A DNA stretch of 64,000 bases from Nemertoderma westbladi (GCA_032718475.1 JAUCBJ010009041.1:1-64000), one strand, 5' to 3'. Counted from the first letter of the stretch, positions 1-11,043 are shown. Made by a program: numbers and translations. The notes: generated by a model from the letters alone, not told the origin.

Positions 1-39
1 AAATAAAATAATCCGATAAAATTTGAATACTAAGACAAA

Positions 40-3000
40 TTATAAGTTAGTACCAGTCATGGATTGATGTATAGGTGGCTGAAACCCTTTCACCATGGTA
101 ACCGGTATAACTTGCGTTCCAGAATGCTTGTATTTGCTCAATGTGCAAAATATTCTCCCATTGAGATCCTTTACTCTCTGTATCCGTTTTATCATCCGAG
201 GCAACGCGGCGGCTAGCCCTCCTGCCTTCCCCCCTCCAGAGAGCTCCGTCCCATCCTTCCCATCGTGCCGCTGAACGTAGAGTAAATGGTAACAGAAATC
301 CAACAACTCGAAACGGCGTCTTTGATCCAGCAGACTGATGATAACGCATCCCGCCCAGTTCAACCCATCACCGAATAACTCCTCTGGGGGGATTTCATGT
401 TCCCCGACCGGCATACAATAAACGAACTGCAAAGCGCTCCATAGACGGTGGAACTCTTCCGTTTCGTCGATGTTCATCACACCGTTAGGCGGTGGTCGCC
501 CCTTCCAAGAGCGATCCGTTAGGAATTGCTTGACCTGCTGTAAAACCTTCTCAAATATGGACAACCCCGGGAAGAACCTCTCATTCCTAAGCAGCTCCGC
601 TCCACAACAAAGTCTCTCGTTCGTTAGCAGTTCCGCTTCACGTGCTGTTCTCAGTTGCTCCGGGGTTCCCGATGTCTCTATCATTTTAATGATGTGTAGA
701 TTCTTGTATTTCACTTCCAATTCCTGTTTGCGATATAGCTCTTCCTTTTCCTTTCGAGTTTCGAACATAACATCGATGTTATTGTAGAAAGGCGCTGCCA
801 TTAGCAGATCAGAAACTTCCGCGAATGTCAAGTTTTGTTCGACATGAAAACAGAAAAGAATAGCATTTCCAAACTCCCTAAAGAAATTGAAGATCTCAGT
901 CCGAATAGCAGGGTACTTGAGAACGTCGTTCAGATGAGCTGTATAGTAAGCAAATATTCCTGAAGAGCCGTAGGAATAGCTTTGCATCTTGCAGTTACGT
1001 GGCATGTACATGTGGAGAAGAGTAACAGACTCCAGGATGTTGCTTATTATGTGATTATTAACTATCTCGAGAATTTCTTTGACAATTATTGATATTCCTT
1101 GGTAGCCAAGCATTCGAGCCATAACTCGAAAGTGGTGAGGCCCAATAAATCCAGTGTATTGGTCTGTGATGACCCCGTAGATTGCGTTAAACTGTTTAGA
1201 CCCATATACATACTGAGGTGGACGATTTGGTGGCTTCTGTCGAGTGTCATCTGTTGGGAGGAACTTCTGTTTGACAAAGCGATTAGTAAGATTGTTAAAG
1301 CAGTAGTTTGGAAGGAAGTCAGAGTTAACCTCCATTAAGGTATGTAGAGTGACCCTGCCATAGGGAGCTAAAACATTATTATCCGCTTCTTTGAACATTG
1401 CATCAAAGTCTGGGAGTTTCATGAACTCTGAAAGAATTTTGTGGGTCATTCTGTTGACATCGATGAGCACATATAAGTCAATAATGCCAGTGATATCAAC
1501 CCCTTCATAGCGTGTGATGGCATATTCGAGACTGGACATGAGTAATGCCCTAATCCGTTGCGTGAGCAAGTGGTTCAAATCAATAGAGCGGCCTAGAATT
1601 TGGACATGATGCTGTTTGAGCAGAGTCGAGTAGCGATTAGAGGCAGGATAGTTGATCACGATTGGTGGCTGAAAATTGGCGCATTCTGAGCTGAACCTCT
1701 GATCGAGGAGAATTGATGCTGCCTGGCATTTATAGTGCTGAAATATTTGCTCAGAGAGTTTATAAGCAAACTGATCAAAACAAAGATTAACCTCTGCCTC
1801 AACTTCGTCATACAAAAATTGCTTTTTGAAGGTCGTGAGGGAGTACTGGGCCGAGTCATTATAAAGATCTAAAGGATATAGGACATACTCCATCATTGAA
1901 CTGTCCTTGGTCTCCAAAATGTGATCAGTTAGAATCCACGGCATTGACATTTCGATAGGAAACTGAATGTGCTCACCCATGGTCATCTCAAGGAAAAACT
2001 CACGAAACCATAGCTGAGAGAGATCGCAGCATTCGATTACAGTTCGGTTGAAATTCATCATATGAGTGTAAAAGAAAGAAGCCGCGTGGAATTCATCCAT
2101 CGTTGGTAGACATGCAGTTGGGAGATCCTTACGAAGCGGTTTCTTAGATGCCCCCGCAGAACGATCTATAATCAAACTCTCCAGCATCGTACGAACCATA
2201 TACAACTGCGTAGATGATGGACCTGCAGAACGTCTGTTTAGTGGGATAGTGAAAGGAGACGACTTGAGATCGGGTTCACCCTTGAGACATAGATCATCCA
2301 CGGGTTCCTGGCCATTCAGCCAATCAGCTGCAGTCTCTCGAATACTCAAAAGAATTGCTTTGGCCCAAGTCTTCTTTTTTCTAACAGTGTATCTGATTGC
2401 ATCACGGAGTTGATGCTGTACAAATGTCTGCAACTCGTTGTAGATGGTTCGCAAAATCCCTTCCATAAGAACCCCTTCCATGCGTAGCAATAATGCTTGC
2501 ACCCCTTTTACCATAGCGATGACTTCTATAAGCGCTAACTTCTCCTCTGAAGTGTAATTATACCGAGTCGCCCGCTCATAATCTTCAGAGCTCCCAGGGC
2601 AGGCGTTTTTATCAACAGGATGAACAAGCTTCCACGAGTACAATTCCATGATTTTGGATGACCATTTTGAGAGTAACATGACTCCTCGGTGTGACAAAAC
2701 ATACAATTCCTTGTTGTACTCATCTGAAGAATTTCGCGACTTTTGGGTAATAAACACATCATTGGAATGCTTTGCAAAGTCACTGATGTACTTGTCATGC
2801 TCTTCTCTGATTCTGATCAGAGCTTCTACCAAGTTATATTGCAATCCCACAGAGCTATGTGTGCAGGTCCATTTCGATTGATTGTCTTTGTAGTTGTGCC
2901 CCATGGCGATGTAGTTACTCAATTCGATTTGCATATCTCCATATAATGGGACAACCTGCAGATTCTTGAAAAATTTATCAATCTTTGAAAGTGAAAGTTG

Positions 3001-3864
3001 TTTTTTATGTTCAAGTTTGTAGATGTTGCAAGTAGAACTGTCAGCTAAATAAAGTCCAAAACCCATGACCTTTAACAGCATGTGTTTCTCCTGAGGAAGT
3101 AAATACTTCTTATCTTCATACATACTTACGCAGCAATTGACAATGTCAATCAAAAGATCTTCGTACCCTGGAATGGATTCCAGGTTCTTCTTCAAAGTTT
3201 GGGTTATTTGATTGTGTTGGGCGAGAAACATGGCGAGTTTCTGCGATTCGCCTTGGCCTCTTTCATTGAGGCGACGGGAGCACTGCGACGCCCTTCGGTA
3301 CAACGCGTAGTCGTTCTTTATACTCGACTTCATGTTCTTGAGAGAGTCGAGGACTGCAAACATGTTGATAAACTTTCCCATTGTTAGAAAGTATGTCTCC
3401 GAAACAAAATCTTTTCGACGCTCTTGATGGCAGATTTTCCTCGCCTCTTGGCAAAATCTTTCAATGGCGATGTCTTGGAAATACATAAAATTCTTTAGTG
3501 GTTTCAATTCGGGCTCGAATATTTGAAGAATCTTGTCGTAGATCTCCATTCGATCCGGTTGATCGTTTGATTTGATCGCTGGGATCGCCCTGCTGCAAGA
3601 CCGCCATGTATACAGCATGATGGCATAGTCCTTGCCTTCCTCCAACAGCTTGTTGAGTTCGGATTGGACAACCGCCTCCTCTTTGTATTTTGCCATGCCG
3701 GTTATAAATCCGGAATTATCTTGGAAGTTTGTATCGAAACTAGCCTGGTAGAGAACAGCAGCACCCGACGCCTGGATACATGGTTGCCTTTGGTCCCCAC
3801 TCTGAAACTCTACCAATAGTTCAATGTTACTAATAGCATCAGCCAATGTCACTTCCGCCGTCAT
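40..3864 (-). CDS. CYFIP: CYFIP/Sra-1-like WAVE complex subunit, intronless
   Basis: One uninterrupted frame encodes 1274 residues; human CYFIP1/2 has about 1253. The true start is the ATG at 3862-3864; the codon before it is GTG. CYFIP is the Rac1-binding subunit of the WAVE regulatory complex, which controls Arp2/3-driven actin assembly, and it also binds FMRP/eIF4E. Family blocks are collinear throughout, for example MLYTWRSCSRAIP near residue 83, EKHMLLKVMGFGLYL near 260, GPSSTQLYMVRTMLESLI near 570, FPIEMSMPWILTDHILETK near 655 and the FQPPIHQS C-terminus. The Rac A-site Arg is kept (R191) and its neighbouring Cys is Ser (S180). The D-site Tyr/Gly are kept in YGSSG (965-969). The LxxFW patch that contacts the WAVE VCA helix reads LHTLM (843-844). 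A 12-residue duplication lies at 1077-1100. Most animal CYFIP genes have many introns, so a diverged retrogene is likely (inference). Stop to window edge is only 39 bp, so no poly(A) signal can be judged. Confidence 0.93.
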   Translation of the reverse strand: MTAEVTLADAISNIELLVEFQSGDQRQPCIQASGAAVLYQASFDTNFQDNSGFITGMAKYKEEAVVQSELNKLLEEGKDYAIMLYTWRSCSRAIPAIKSNDQPDRMEIYDKILQIFEPELKPLKNFMYFQDIAIERFCQEARKICHQERRKDFVSETYFLTMGKFINMFAVLDSLKNMKSSIKNDYALYRRASQCSRRLNERGQGESQKLAMFLAQHNQITQTLKKNLESIPGYEDLLIDIVNCCVSMYEDKKYLLPQEKHMLLKVMGFGLYLADSSTCNIYKLEHKKQLSLSKIDKFFKNLQVVPLYGDMQIELSNYIAMGHNYKDNQSKWTCTHSSVGLQYNLVEALIRIREEHDKYISDFAKHSNDVFITQKSRNSSDEYNKELYVLSHRGVMLLSKWSSKIMELYSWKLVHPVDKNACPGSSEDYERATRYNYTSEEKLALIEVIAMVKGVQALLLRMEGVLMEGILRTIYNELQTFVQHQLRDAIRYTVRKKKTWAKAILLSIRETAADWLNGQEPVDDLCLKGEPDLKSSPFTIPLNRRSAGPSSTQLYMVRTMLESLIIDRSAGASKKPLRKDLPTACLPTMDEFHAASFFYTHMMNFNRTVIECCDLSQLWFREFFLEMTMGEHIQFPIEMSMPWILTDHILETKDSSMMEYVLYPLDLYNDSAQYSLTTFKKQFLYDEVEAEVNLCFDQFAYKLSEQIFQHYKCQAASILLDQRFSSECANFQPPIVINYPASNRYSTLLKQHHVQILGRSIDLNHLLTQRIRALLMSSLEYAITRYEGVDITGIIDLYVLIDVNRMTHKILSEFMKLPDFDAMFKEADNNVLAPYGRVTLHTLMEVNSDFLPNYCFNNLTNRFVKQKFLPTDDTRQKPPNRPPQYVYGSKQFNAIYGVITDQYTGFIGPHHFRVMARMLGYQGISIIVKEILEIVNNHIISNILESVTLLHMYMPRNCKMQSYSYGSSGIFAYYTAHLNDVLKYPAIRTEIFNFFREFGNAILFCFHVEQNLTFAEVSDLLMAAPFYNNIDVMFETRKEKEELYRKQELEVKYKNLHIIKMIETSGTPEQLRTAREAELLTNERLCCGAELLRNERFFPGLSIFEKVLQQVKQFLTDRSWKGRPPPNGVMNIDETEEFHRLWSALQFVYCMPVGEHEIPPEELFGDGLNWAGCVIISLLDQRRRFELLDFCYHLLYVQRHDGKDGTELSGGGKAGGLAAALPRMIKRIQRVKDLNGRIFCTLSKYKHSGTQVIPVTMVKGFQPPIHQSMTGTNL
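565..636 (-). repeat. 36-bp in-frame duplication inside CYFIP
   Basis: Two adjacent 36-bp units (601-636 and 565-600) encode AELLTNERLCCG and AELLRNERFFPG. Other CYFIP proteins as I know them have one copy, followed directly by the LSxFE segment. The units have diverged at several positions, so the duplication is not recent. Frame is preserved. Confidence 0.85.
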
Positions 3865-4240
3865 CACTGATCTGAATACTATATCGTATTAATAATCGAT
3901 CAATAACTGTATCAAATAGATCCGATACACTTTAAAATATTATCAATTTATCATACTAAACAACATAAAGCATAGTTAGTAGGCCTTCACAGTATATATT
4001 TGGATGGGTTGTAGTAGTTAGGTGGCTATTCAATTATTATTTGAGTAAATAAAAAAACAAATAAAATTCCAAATTTAAAACAGTAATAATCAGAAATTGT
4101 AATGAGAACTATTGAAAGTTTAACAAAAATACAATTTATAGTATAGCAGTGTATTTATAGTATAAACAGTACTACAATAGTAAATTCCACAAAATTGCCT
4201 TTTTCACCAATTTAAAAATTACATTTCAAGAAAAAAAAAT
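3865..4240. other. AT-rich spacer upstream of CYFIP
   Basis: No convincing ORF. Just upstream of the ATG the minus strand reads TAGTATTCAG before ATCAGTG, which could be a 3' splice site for a 5' UTR exon. This is weak. Confidence 0.4.
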
Positions 4241-4249
4241 TGAACTTGA

Positions 4250-4760
4250 AAAGGAGATGAGATGAAAACTAATCGGCCTCCTGCATTGCAACTGCACATT
4301 GAGATAAATTCCGTACCGGCTTAACAAAAAGACTGTCACCACCATGCAATCCACAATTAGCAAGCCCAATGAAGCATATCATCTTCAAGGCCAGTGTCCT
4401 TTAGGAGGTGTCTCTCAAACGTCTTGGGCTGTCCACCTTTCTCTAAGGGGCTGCCAAAGCACAAGATTGTGAGGTGAGACGGCGAATACAATCTCCTCCA
4501 AAGCGGAGGCGGATTTGTTCTAGTGTCAAGCTTGGGGGAACCAATGAGACACCTCCAATGTTATATAATGTATGGTTGGAGATGTGTGCATTGTACTTGA
4601 CACAGTGAACCCGACGTAGCATTCTTATGAATGTGCCATACAGAGATGTGGTGTCCTCAGCAGTTAGAGCCCAGCGTGGACTCCCATAGAGGAGTACTGG
4701 AAGTATTATGTGGTGAAAAGTAATTAGTGGAAAATAATTTCGTATTACTGTACATGACAC
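4250..4760 (-). pseudogene. LINE (non-LTR retrotransposon) reverse transcriptase C-terminal remnant
   Basis: The frame at 4443-4760 contains ILPVLLYGSPRWALTAED, then RMLRRVHCV, SNHTLYNIGGV and RLRFGGDCIRR. This matches the C-terminal part of LINE ORF2 proteins (LLYGxxxWxLT, then RLRWxGHVxRM). After a frameshift near 4435-4442 the homology resumes at 4357-4434 with GQPKTFERHLLKDTGLEDD and LHWA, ending in a stop. That is the usual LINE C-terminus. It is a 5'-truncated, frameshifted copy inserted on the minus strand and is inactive. The clade cannot be named from this fragment. Confidence 0.75.
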
Positions 4761-4895
4761 ACAAATAGCTTTCTCCCATCACACATTGATGTATAATAAA
4801 CCTTTTGGACGCAAGCCCTGGCTCGGCAAATTATTCATCTTGGGGTGACGGCGAGGGGCATAAAAGCGCATTATTTTGTTTTAATATAAATAAAA

Positions 4896-4997
4896 GTTAT
4901 ATTTACCTTCTGGTTCCACAATCTATCTTATTGACCTTCGATCTTTGCGATCGCTCGGTAAATAAGTGACCTTGGAGTGAGCAGTAAATGAACCCAC
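4896..4997. repeat. Hairpin repeat, degenerate copy
   Basis: TATTTACC at the left and GGTAAATAAGTGACC to the right form imperfect inverted arms around a GATCGCTC loop. Layout and sequence resemble the clearer copy at 7800-7891. Confidence 0.5.
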
Positions 4998-4999
4998 TT

Positions 5000-5920
5000 T
5001 TATATACTGTAAAATAAATAGTAAATATTTGAATATCATATTATTTTACACACCCAAACATTATACTATCATTATTTCAAATTAATGAAATTATTACTAT
5101 CAGTGTTAGTTGAGGTTTGTGTTACAGAATTTACATGGTTGGTTTTTTACAAATTGCCCTCTCTAAATATTACAGGCACGAGTTGGGATAATTACACGAA
5201 CGAGGAAAGTGAGCGAGTTAATTAAATATGAAACAAGTTATGTGGACCGTCGTGCTATAATCAGTGTACTTATGTGCCAATACTATACCGGTACGGGATG
5301 TTGTTGTGTAAAGATCCATTCTGACATAACCCTAAACTAGAAGGTGAATTACTCTGCATTAGTGCCAAATAATATAGTTCGCTTTAGTGCTGACTGAGTA
5401 ATTACTAAGTCTTTCAATTAATTCTCCCCCCTTAAAGTATATAGGTAAATTTAAATTTAGATAAGACTATGGTTAAGGATTTATCCCTGGAAAATAGATA
5501 ATTAATATTTTAGTGTCATTTTCTGATTACACGGACCCCCATCCCTCCCCACATTTCAGGTATTCTACAAATCATTATCATGTTGCTTGAAATTTGAAAC
5601 ACAACCACTTAAAAACACCGTCGATGTCTCATTAAAACAACATTTCCTAAGATACATTCATATTATTAACAATTTGATTATAAAAATTAATATTTTACAC
5701 GTTTTTGGTGCCACCAGCCTCTTCCTCGTTAATTTTGGCACATAAATCAAATGCTTTCTATTAATGCGCATTACATGAACACTAAATATATTTAATCAAA
5801 CATCGCAAACGTTCAAGTTGTATGATTTTTATGAATAAAGTAACCATAACACTTTCCCGGAGTGATCGCTAGAGGGAGCTATGATACGGTGTCTATAAAT
5901 AGATTGGCCAATAATTATTA
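5000..5920. other. Non-coding AT-rich sequence
   Basis: No gene, RNA or clear repeat recognised. Confidence 0.4.
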
Positions 5921-6264
5921 TCAGAGAGTCCCCTAAAAGTAACAGTAGTGAGAGAGTGGCCCCTCAGAGAGTCCCCTAAAAGTAACAGTAGTGAGAGAGT
6001 GGCCAATCAGAGAGTCCCCTAAAAGTAACAGTAGTGAGAGAGTGGCAAATCAGAGAGTCCCCTAAATGTAACAGTAATGAGAGAGTGGCCAATCAGAGAG
6101 TCCCCTAAAAGTAACAGTAGTGAGAGAGTGGCCAATCAGAGAGTCCCCTAAAAGTAACAGTAGTGAGAGAGTGGCCAATCAGAGAGTCCCCTAAATGTAA
6201 CAGTAGTGAGAGAGTGGCCAATCAGAGAGTCCCCTAAAAGTAACAGTAATGAGAGAGTGGCCAA
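5921..6264. repeat. 43-bp minisatellite, 8 copies
   Basis: Units start at 5921 and every 43 bp to 6222. Each begins TCAGAGAGTCCCCTAAAAGT and ends GAGAGAGTGGCCAA, with few substitutions (AAAAGT/AAATGT, GTAGTG/GTAATG). There is no coding consequence. Confidence 0.95.
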
Positions 6265-6295
6265 TGTGATGTTTTTATAGCCACATAAATGGTTT

Positions 6296-6369
6296 GTGGG
6301 GCGAACCACGAAAGTAAGCGAGCTTAGCATGTGGTCGGTGATGCTGTCGTTCTGTTAGTTGTTCTGTCG
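6296..6369 (+). repeat. Dispersed repeat, copy 1
   Basis: GTGGGGCGAACCACGAAAGT continues into AAGCGAGCTTAGCAT and a CTGTCGTTCTGTTAGTTG-type tail. The same sequence recurs at 29691-29781 with about 85-90% identity over the first 35 bp. Probably the end of an unclassified interspersed repeat. Confidence 0.65.
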
Positions 6370-7009
6370 TATAATTATTCTCCATAAGGCTAACATTTTA
6401 GTTTGAAATATAAAAATCTGTTATAATAATAATATAATTGTTGTATTTAATTAATATCGTGGTTCACATTGAACAGTGTAAATTGTTAATCGCGGTTTTC
6501 ATTGAAACATCTCGACTTGTTTTATTTATTACAAAAATAAGAGTGAATTTGTCTTATCACTTCTTGTGCGCGATTGTATTGAATTCATGACAATTGCTGT
6601 TATTATTATTAATCAATTGACACCTCGACTCCTCTCTGAGACTCCGACTATTCTATCCGATAGAATAAAATAATCATTTCGCTAACTGCTCTCTATCTTC
6701 TATAATCACAACATCTTTTATAATTCATTAGATGATTACAACATAATAATTACAGTTTGAAGTTGTCTAGAAAATTTCTCGTACACCACCAGGACTACCC
6801 TCACACTAATTTATTATCAGACAGAATAAAAAGCTTTTACTTGACTCGTACTGTCTCCTACGACTTGCTTCACGGGCCGCTAGGCCCGTCTCTAGTTTGA
6901 CTATAGTTTGTTTCACAATATTTGGGAAAATATAAGTTATTGATCACATAAGTAGCTAGGCAACAACTGTATGTATGCCTATAAAATAAATTTATTGTTA
7001 AAATTAACA

Positions 7010-7330
7010 TTATTTACCGCTCAGTCAATGGGCTAGCTGTAAATAGATTTGCATTATTTACCTAGGTAGAAGGGGATTATTGCTCATCAATCAGTCAACT
7101 TTGCACTGTAATAAATTTTATTTATTTAATGAGTAGCTACGACTAGTAAACTGACATCAAGTAAGTAATTATCTTCAAATATATAATTATGTTCCAGAAT
7201 ATTGTGTATTTATTTATTAAATATAATAAATGGCCTGTCCTGCAGGCTGTAACGGATGCTAATACCTACACTTTTTGAACGCCCGTATCTCAGCTATTTC
7301 TCAACAACATTAATAGTTATTTACAAATTT
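7010..7330 (+). repeat. Dispersed repeat, related to 7795-8060
   Basis: The stretch with GTTCCAGAATATTGTGTATT (near 7190) and TTTTTGAACGCCCGTATCTC (near 7272) matches, in the same order, GTTCCAGAACGTTGTGTGTA and ATTTGAACGCCTGTGTATC at 7952-8050. These are two diverged copies of one element. Confidence 0.55.
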
Positions 7331-7439
7331 GGAATCCTTTCAACAACACCTTTTCCTTGGTATCAACAAATCACAATAAGGACGAATAATAACTGCGGTG
7401 CGACTGGTGCAATGTTTAATTACTTATTAAACAATAATA

Positions 7440-7703
7440 TGTTTTGAATGGGAGAATCTTTAAGGCTCGTTAAGCCAAGGAATGCCTTTTCACCACCATG
7501 GTGATCTTCCACAGTAAACCCTTCCACTATGTTTCCCAAGTTGCCTTGGTTCCCATTTATCAACCACTGAAGGATGAAAGCCGGGGTTGGGCTAGGCTGC
7601 AGCATTTAAAGCACTGTGCCCAAACAGTACTGCCCCATCTAGGGATCGAACCAGGGCTCCCTAATTGGAAGCCCAGTAATGTCACCACTAGACCAAGCTG
7701 CAG
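7440..7703 (-). mobile_element. tRNA-derived SINE, family 1
   Basis: Reading the minus strand from 7703 gives a pol III A box (TTGGTCTAGTGGTGAC) and a B box (GGTTCGATCCC) about 40 bp later. A body with TCATCCTTCAGTGG and TAAATGGGAAC follows, then an AT-rich end near 7440. The body core matches the SINE at 19205-19490. Confidence 0.75.
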
Positions 7704-7799
7704 TATATGTATGTATAATATGTTTTAATAATATAATAATAATAATAATAGGATGATTTTTAACAATAAAATTACATGTTGTGCGATAAATAAAACACG

Positions 7800-7891
7800 T
7801 TATTTACCTTTACGTCCCTCGATCTGACTTATTTACCCTCTTCGCTGCGCTCGGTCGGTAAATGACAGATCTCGGGACGAACGGTAAATAA
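7800..7891. repeat. Hairpin (fold-back) element
   Basis: Left arm 7800-7837 and right arm 7857-7891 are imperfect reverse complements. Both ends are TTATTTACC/GGTAAATAA. A 19-bp loop contains TTCGCTGCGCTCGG. MITE-like. The wider repeat runs to about 8060 and is shared with 7010-7330. Confidence 0.7.
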
Positions 7892-8049
7892 AGTATATAA
7901 TATTTACCGTACAATAAATAGTTAATATTGCGTAGTTACACTTATAAACAAAATGTTCCAGAACGTTGTGTGTATTTTTTTTTTTTTAAAGAGAATGACT
8001 TTCTCCTGCGAACGTTAATTGTTGCCATATTTGAACGCCTGTGTATCAA

Positions 8050-8116
8050 GTGTTTGTAGCAGCTGTATCAACTGTTTGTATCAGTTGAATCAGCTGTTTG
8101 TATCAGTTGTATCATG
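8050..8116. repeat. Short tandem repeat, about 22-bp unit, 3 copies
   Basis: CAGCTGTATCAACTGTTTGT-like units repeat imperfectly three times. Confidence 0.6.
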
Positions 8117-8929
8117 GTCCGTGTCATTAGAAAATGATACGGAATTACGTGTCGAAGGCTTTTGTAAGTTCGAGAAAAGCCTCGTTTAAATTGCTATGAA
8201 AAAAATAATAGTAGAATTGTTAATTTTTTTTAAAGTAGAATTTACATTATTCAGTGGCCTTATATTTAAACCAGTAATGTTGAAAAAATCCTGGACCATA
8301 TCCTAAAATATTCAACTATTTCAAACAATTCAATTAAATATATGAAAATTCCAACCAAATAAAAATACATTCAATGGATGAAATTATTTTTCAATAATTA
8401 TTTACGTCGAATTTATCCTTGAAATTCAATATTGTCTGTTTGGTTACTTTTTGAGAGTTTGGCCTGTGAGAATGTTATAAAACTAATTTAAATACCAAAA
8501 CTAATTTAATAGACGGATCTAATACGAATATTGTACAACCGGAATTAATATTGTACGAATTAACAACATTACATCGACATCTATAATCAAACATTAAACA
8601 ATAATTTTAAATACAAAGTTCAAACGAACTGAACTTATTGTGTTTTTGGATAGCAATATTTGTATTATCAAACCAAATGTATTGTATATTCCATAAAGCA
8701 GATACGCGGTGGCAAACAACATTCACCAGTAACAGAGCAAATAATTGATTTACGAGATGTGAAATCAATGTCTGGGTTATTTTATAGCAGACCTATCTAT
8801 ACACCTGTGTCCTGCTATTGACGCAATATCAACAGACTATTTCTTTCTTCGTTTGTAAAATAAGTAATTATGAAAGTACAGTTTTTGTAAAAATATTCGT
8901 TAGTCGTTGTATATTGTGAAACAAAACTC
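8117..8929. other. AT-rich non-coding sequence
   Basis: Long AT-rich stretches without ORFs, RNA genes or recognisable repeats. Confidence 0.4.
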
Positions 8930-9075
8930 CGGGGGCAACCGAAGGTTACGTCTAACGGATGTTACCTATAAGGTACCACATTAACTCCCAAGGTTGAACA
9001 CTCTACAACTATCCAACCCTTTACCCCCTCCCCCTCCCAAGCAGCAGAAGCCAAGGTCTCATAGTACAGCAGGGT
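8930..9075 (-). mobile_element. SINE fragment, same family as 37499-37755
   Basis: TTACCTATAAGG, TAACTCCCAAGGTTGA and ATCCAACCCTTT occur in the same order and orientation as at 37527-37600. The tRNA-related head is missing or unrecognisable. Confidence 0.6.
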
Positions 9076-9185
9076 TTACGTGAGTACTACTATCGACTAA
9101 AGTGTCTTGCTTAAGGACACAACAAAGCAAAATATATAGGCCTACAGCCTTTTGTCGAATTTGAAAAAGCGCCGTGGAAACTATT

Positions 9186-10937
9186 GTGAAAGTAGTTAAG
9201 GAGCTGTATCCCCTCCCTCGTGTGTAAAGTAGTTAAGGAGCTGTATCCCCTCCCTCGTGAGTAAAGTAGTTAAGGAGCTGTATCCCCTCCCTCGTGTGTA
9301 AAGTAGTTTAAGGAGCTGTATCCCTTCCCTCGTGTGTAAAGTAGTTAAGGAGCTGTATCCCCTCCCTCGAGTGTAAAGTAGTTAAGGAGCTGTATCCCCT
9401 CCCTCGTGTGTAAAGTAGTTTAAGGAGCTGTATCCCCTCCCTCGTGTGTAAAGTAGTTTAAGGAGCTGTATCCCCTCCCTCGTGTGTAAAGTAGTTAAGG
9501 AGCTGTATCCCCTCCCTCGAGTGTAAAGTAGTTAAGTAGCTGTATCCCCTTCCTCGTGTGTAAAGTAGTTAAGGAGCTGTATCCCCTCCCTCGTGTGTAA
9601 AGTAGTTAAGGAGCTGTATCCCCTCCCTCGTGTGTAAAGTAGTTAAGGAGCTGTATCCCCTCCCTCGAGTGTAAAGTAGTTAAGGAGCTGTATCCCCTCC
9701 CTCGTGTGTAAAGTAGTTTAAGGAGCTGTATCCCCTCCCTCGTGTGTAAAGTAGTTAAGGAGCTGTATCCCCTCCCTCGAGTGTAAAGTAGTTAAGGAGC
9801 TGTATCCCCTCCCTCGTGTGTAAAGTAGTTAAGTAGCTGTATCCCCTTCCTCGTGTGTAAAGTAGTTAAGGAGCTGTATCCCCTCCCTCGTGTGTATAGT
9901 AGTTAAGGAGCTGTATCCCCTCCCTCGTGTGTAAAGTAGTTTAAGGAGCTGTATCCCCTCCCTCGTGTGTAAAGTAGTTAAGGAGCTGTATCCCCTCCCT
10001 CGTGTGTAAAGTAGTTAAGGAGCTGTATCCCCTCCCTCGTGTGTAAAGTAGTTAAGGAGCTGTATCCCCTCCCTCGTGTGTAAAGTAGTTAAGGAGCTGT
10101 ATCCCCTCCCTCGTGTGTAAAGTAGTTAAGGAGCTGTATCCCCTCCCTCGTGTGTAAAGTAGTTAAGGAGCTGTATCCCCTCCCTCGTGTGTAAGTGGTT
10201 AAGGAGCTGTATCCCCTCCCTCGTGTGTAAAGTAGTTTAAGGAGCTGTATCCCCTCCCTCGTGTGTAAAGTAGTTAAGGAGCTGTATCCCCTCCCTCGTG
10301 TGTAAAGTAGTTAAGGAGCTGTATCCCCTCCCTCGTGTGTAAAGTAGTTAAGGAGCTGTATCCCCTCCCTCGTGTGTAAAGTAGTTTAAGGAGCTGTATC
10401 TCCTCCCTCGTGTGTAAAGTAGTTAAGGAGCTGTATCCCCTCCCTCGTGTGTAAAGTAGTTAAGGAGCTGTATCCCCTCCCTCGTGTGTAAAGTAGTTTA
10501 AGGAGCTGTATCCCCTCCCTCGTGTGTAAAGTAGTTAAGGAGCTGTATCCCCTCCCTCGTGTGTAAAGTAGTTAAGGAGCTGTATCCCCTCCCTCGTGTG
10601 TAAAGTAGTTAAGGAGCTGTATCCCCTCCCTCGTGTGTAAAGTAGTTAAGGAGCTGTATCCCCTCCCTCGTGTGTAAAGTAGTTAAGGAGCTGTATCCCC
10701 TCCCTCGTGTGTAAAGTAGTTAAGGAGCTGTATCCCCTCCCTCGTGTGTAAAGTAGTTAAGGAGCTGTATCCCCTCCCTCGTGTGTAAAGTAGTTAAGGA
10801 GCTGTATCCCCTCCCTCGTGTGTAAAGTAGTTAAGGAGCTGTATCCCCTCCCTCGTGTGTAAAGTAGTTAAGGAGCTGTATCCCCTCCCTCGAGTGTAAA
10901 GTAGTTAAGGAGCTGTATCCCCTCCCTCGTGTGTAAA
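9186..10937. repeat. 37-bp minisatellite, about 47 copies
   Basis: The unit contains AGTAGTTAAGGAGCTGTATC followed by CCCTCCCTCGTGTGTAA. Some units are 38 bp (AGTTTAAGG), and GAGTGTAA and AAGTAGCTG variants recur in order, which suggests multi-unit block duplication. On the minus strand each unit carries GAGGGAGGGG. The array ends about 107 bp beyond the stop codon of the RING-PARP gene, so it is in or next to that gene's 3' UTR. Confidence 0.96.
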
Positions 10938-11043
10938 AATTAACTTTGCCCACATTAGGATGACAATGGCGGTTAAAATATAAAATAAAATGATCATACA
11001 TTCATTATCCACAGTTTCAACTGAAATAAATACTTTCAGTTTA

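Noticed and set aside
1700-1760. Loss of the second VCA-contact pair (human L697/Y704) in the CYFIP paralogue
   Set aside because: A first alignment placed Tyr704 at a His here. Recounting from the LHVFW anchor puts L697/Y704 in NLCFDQFxYK, where both residues are conserved.
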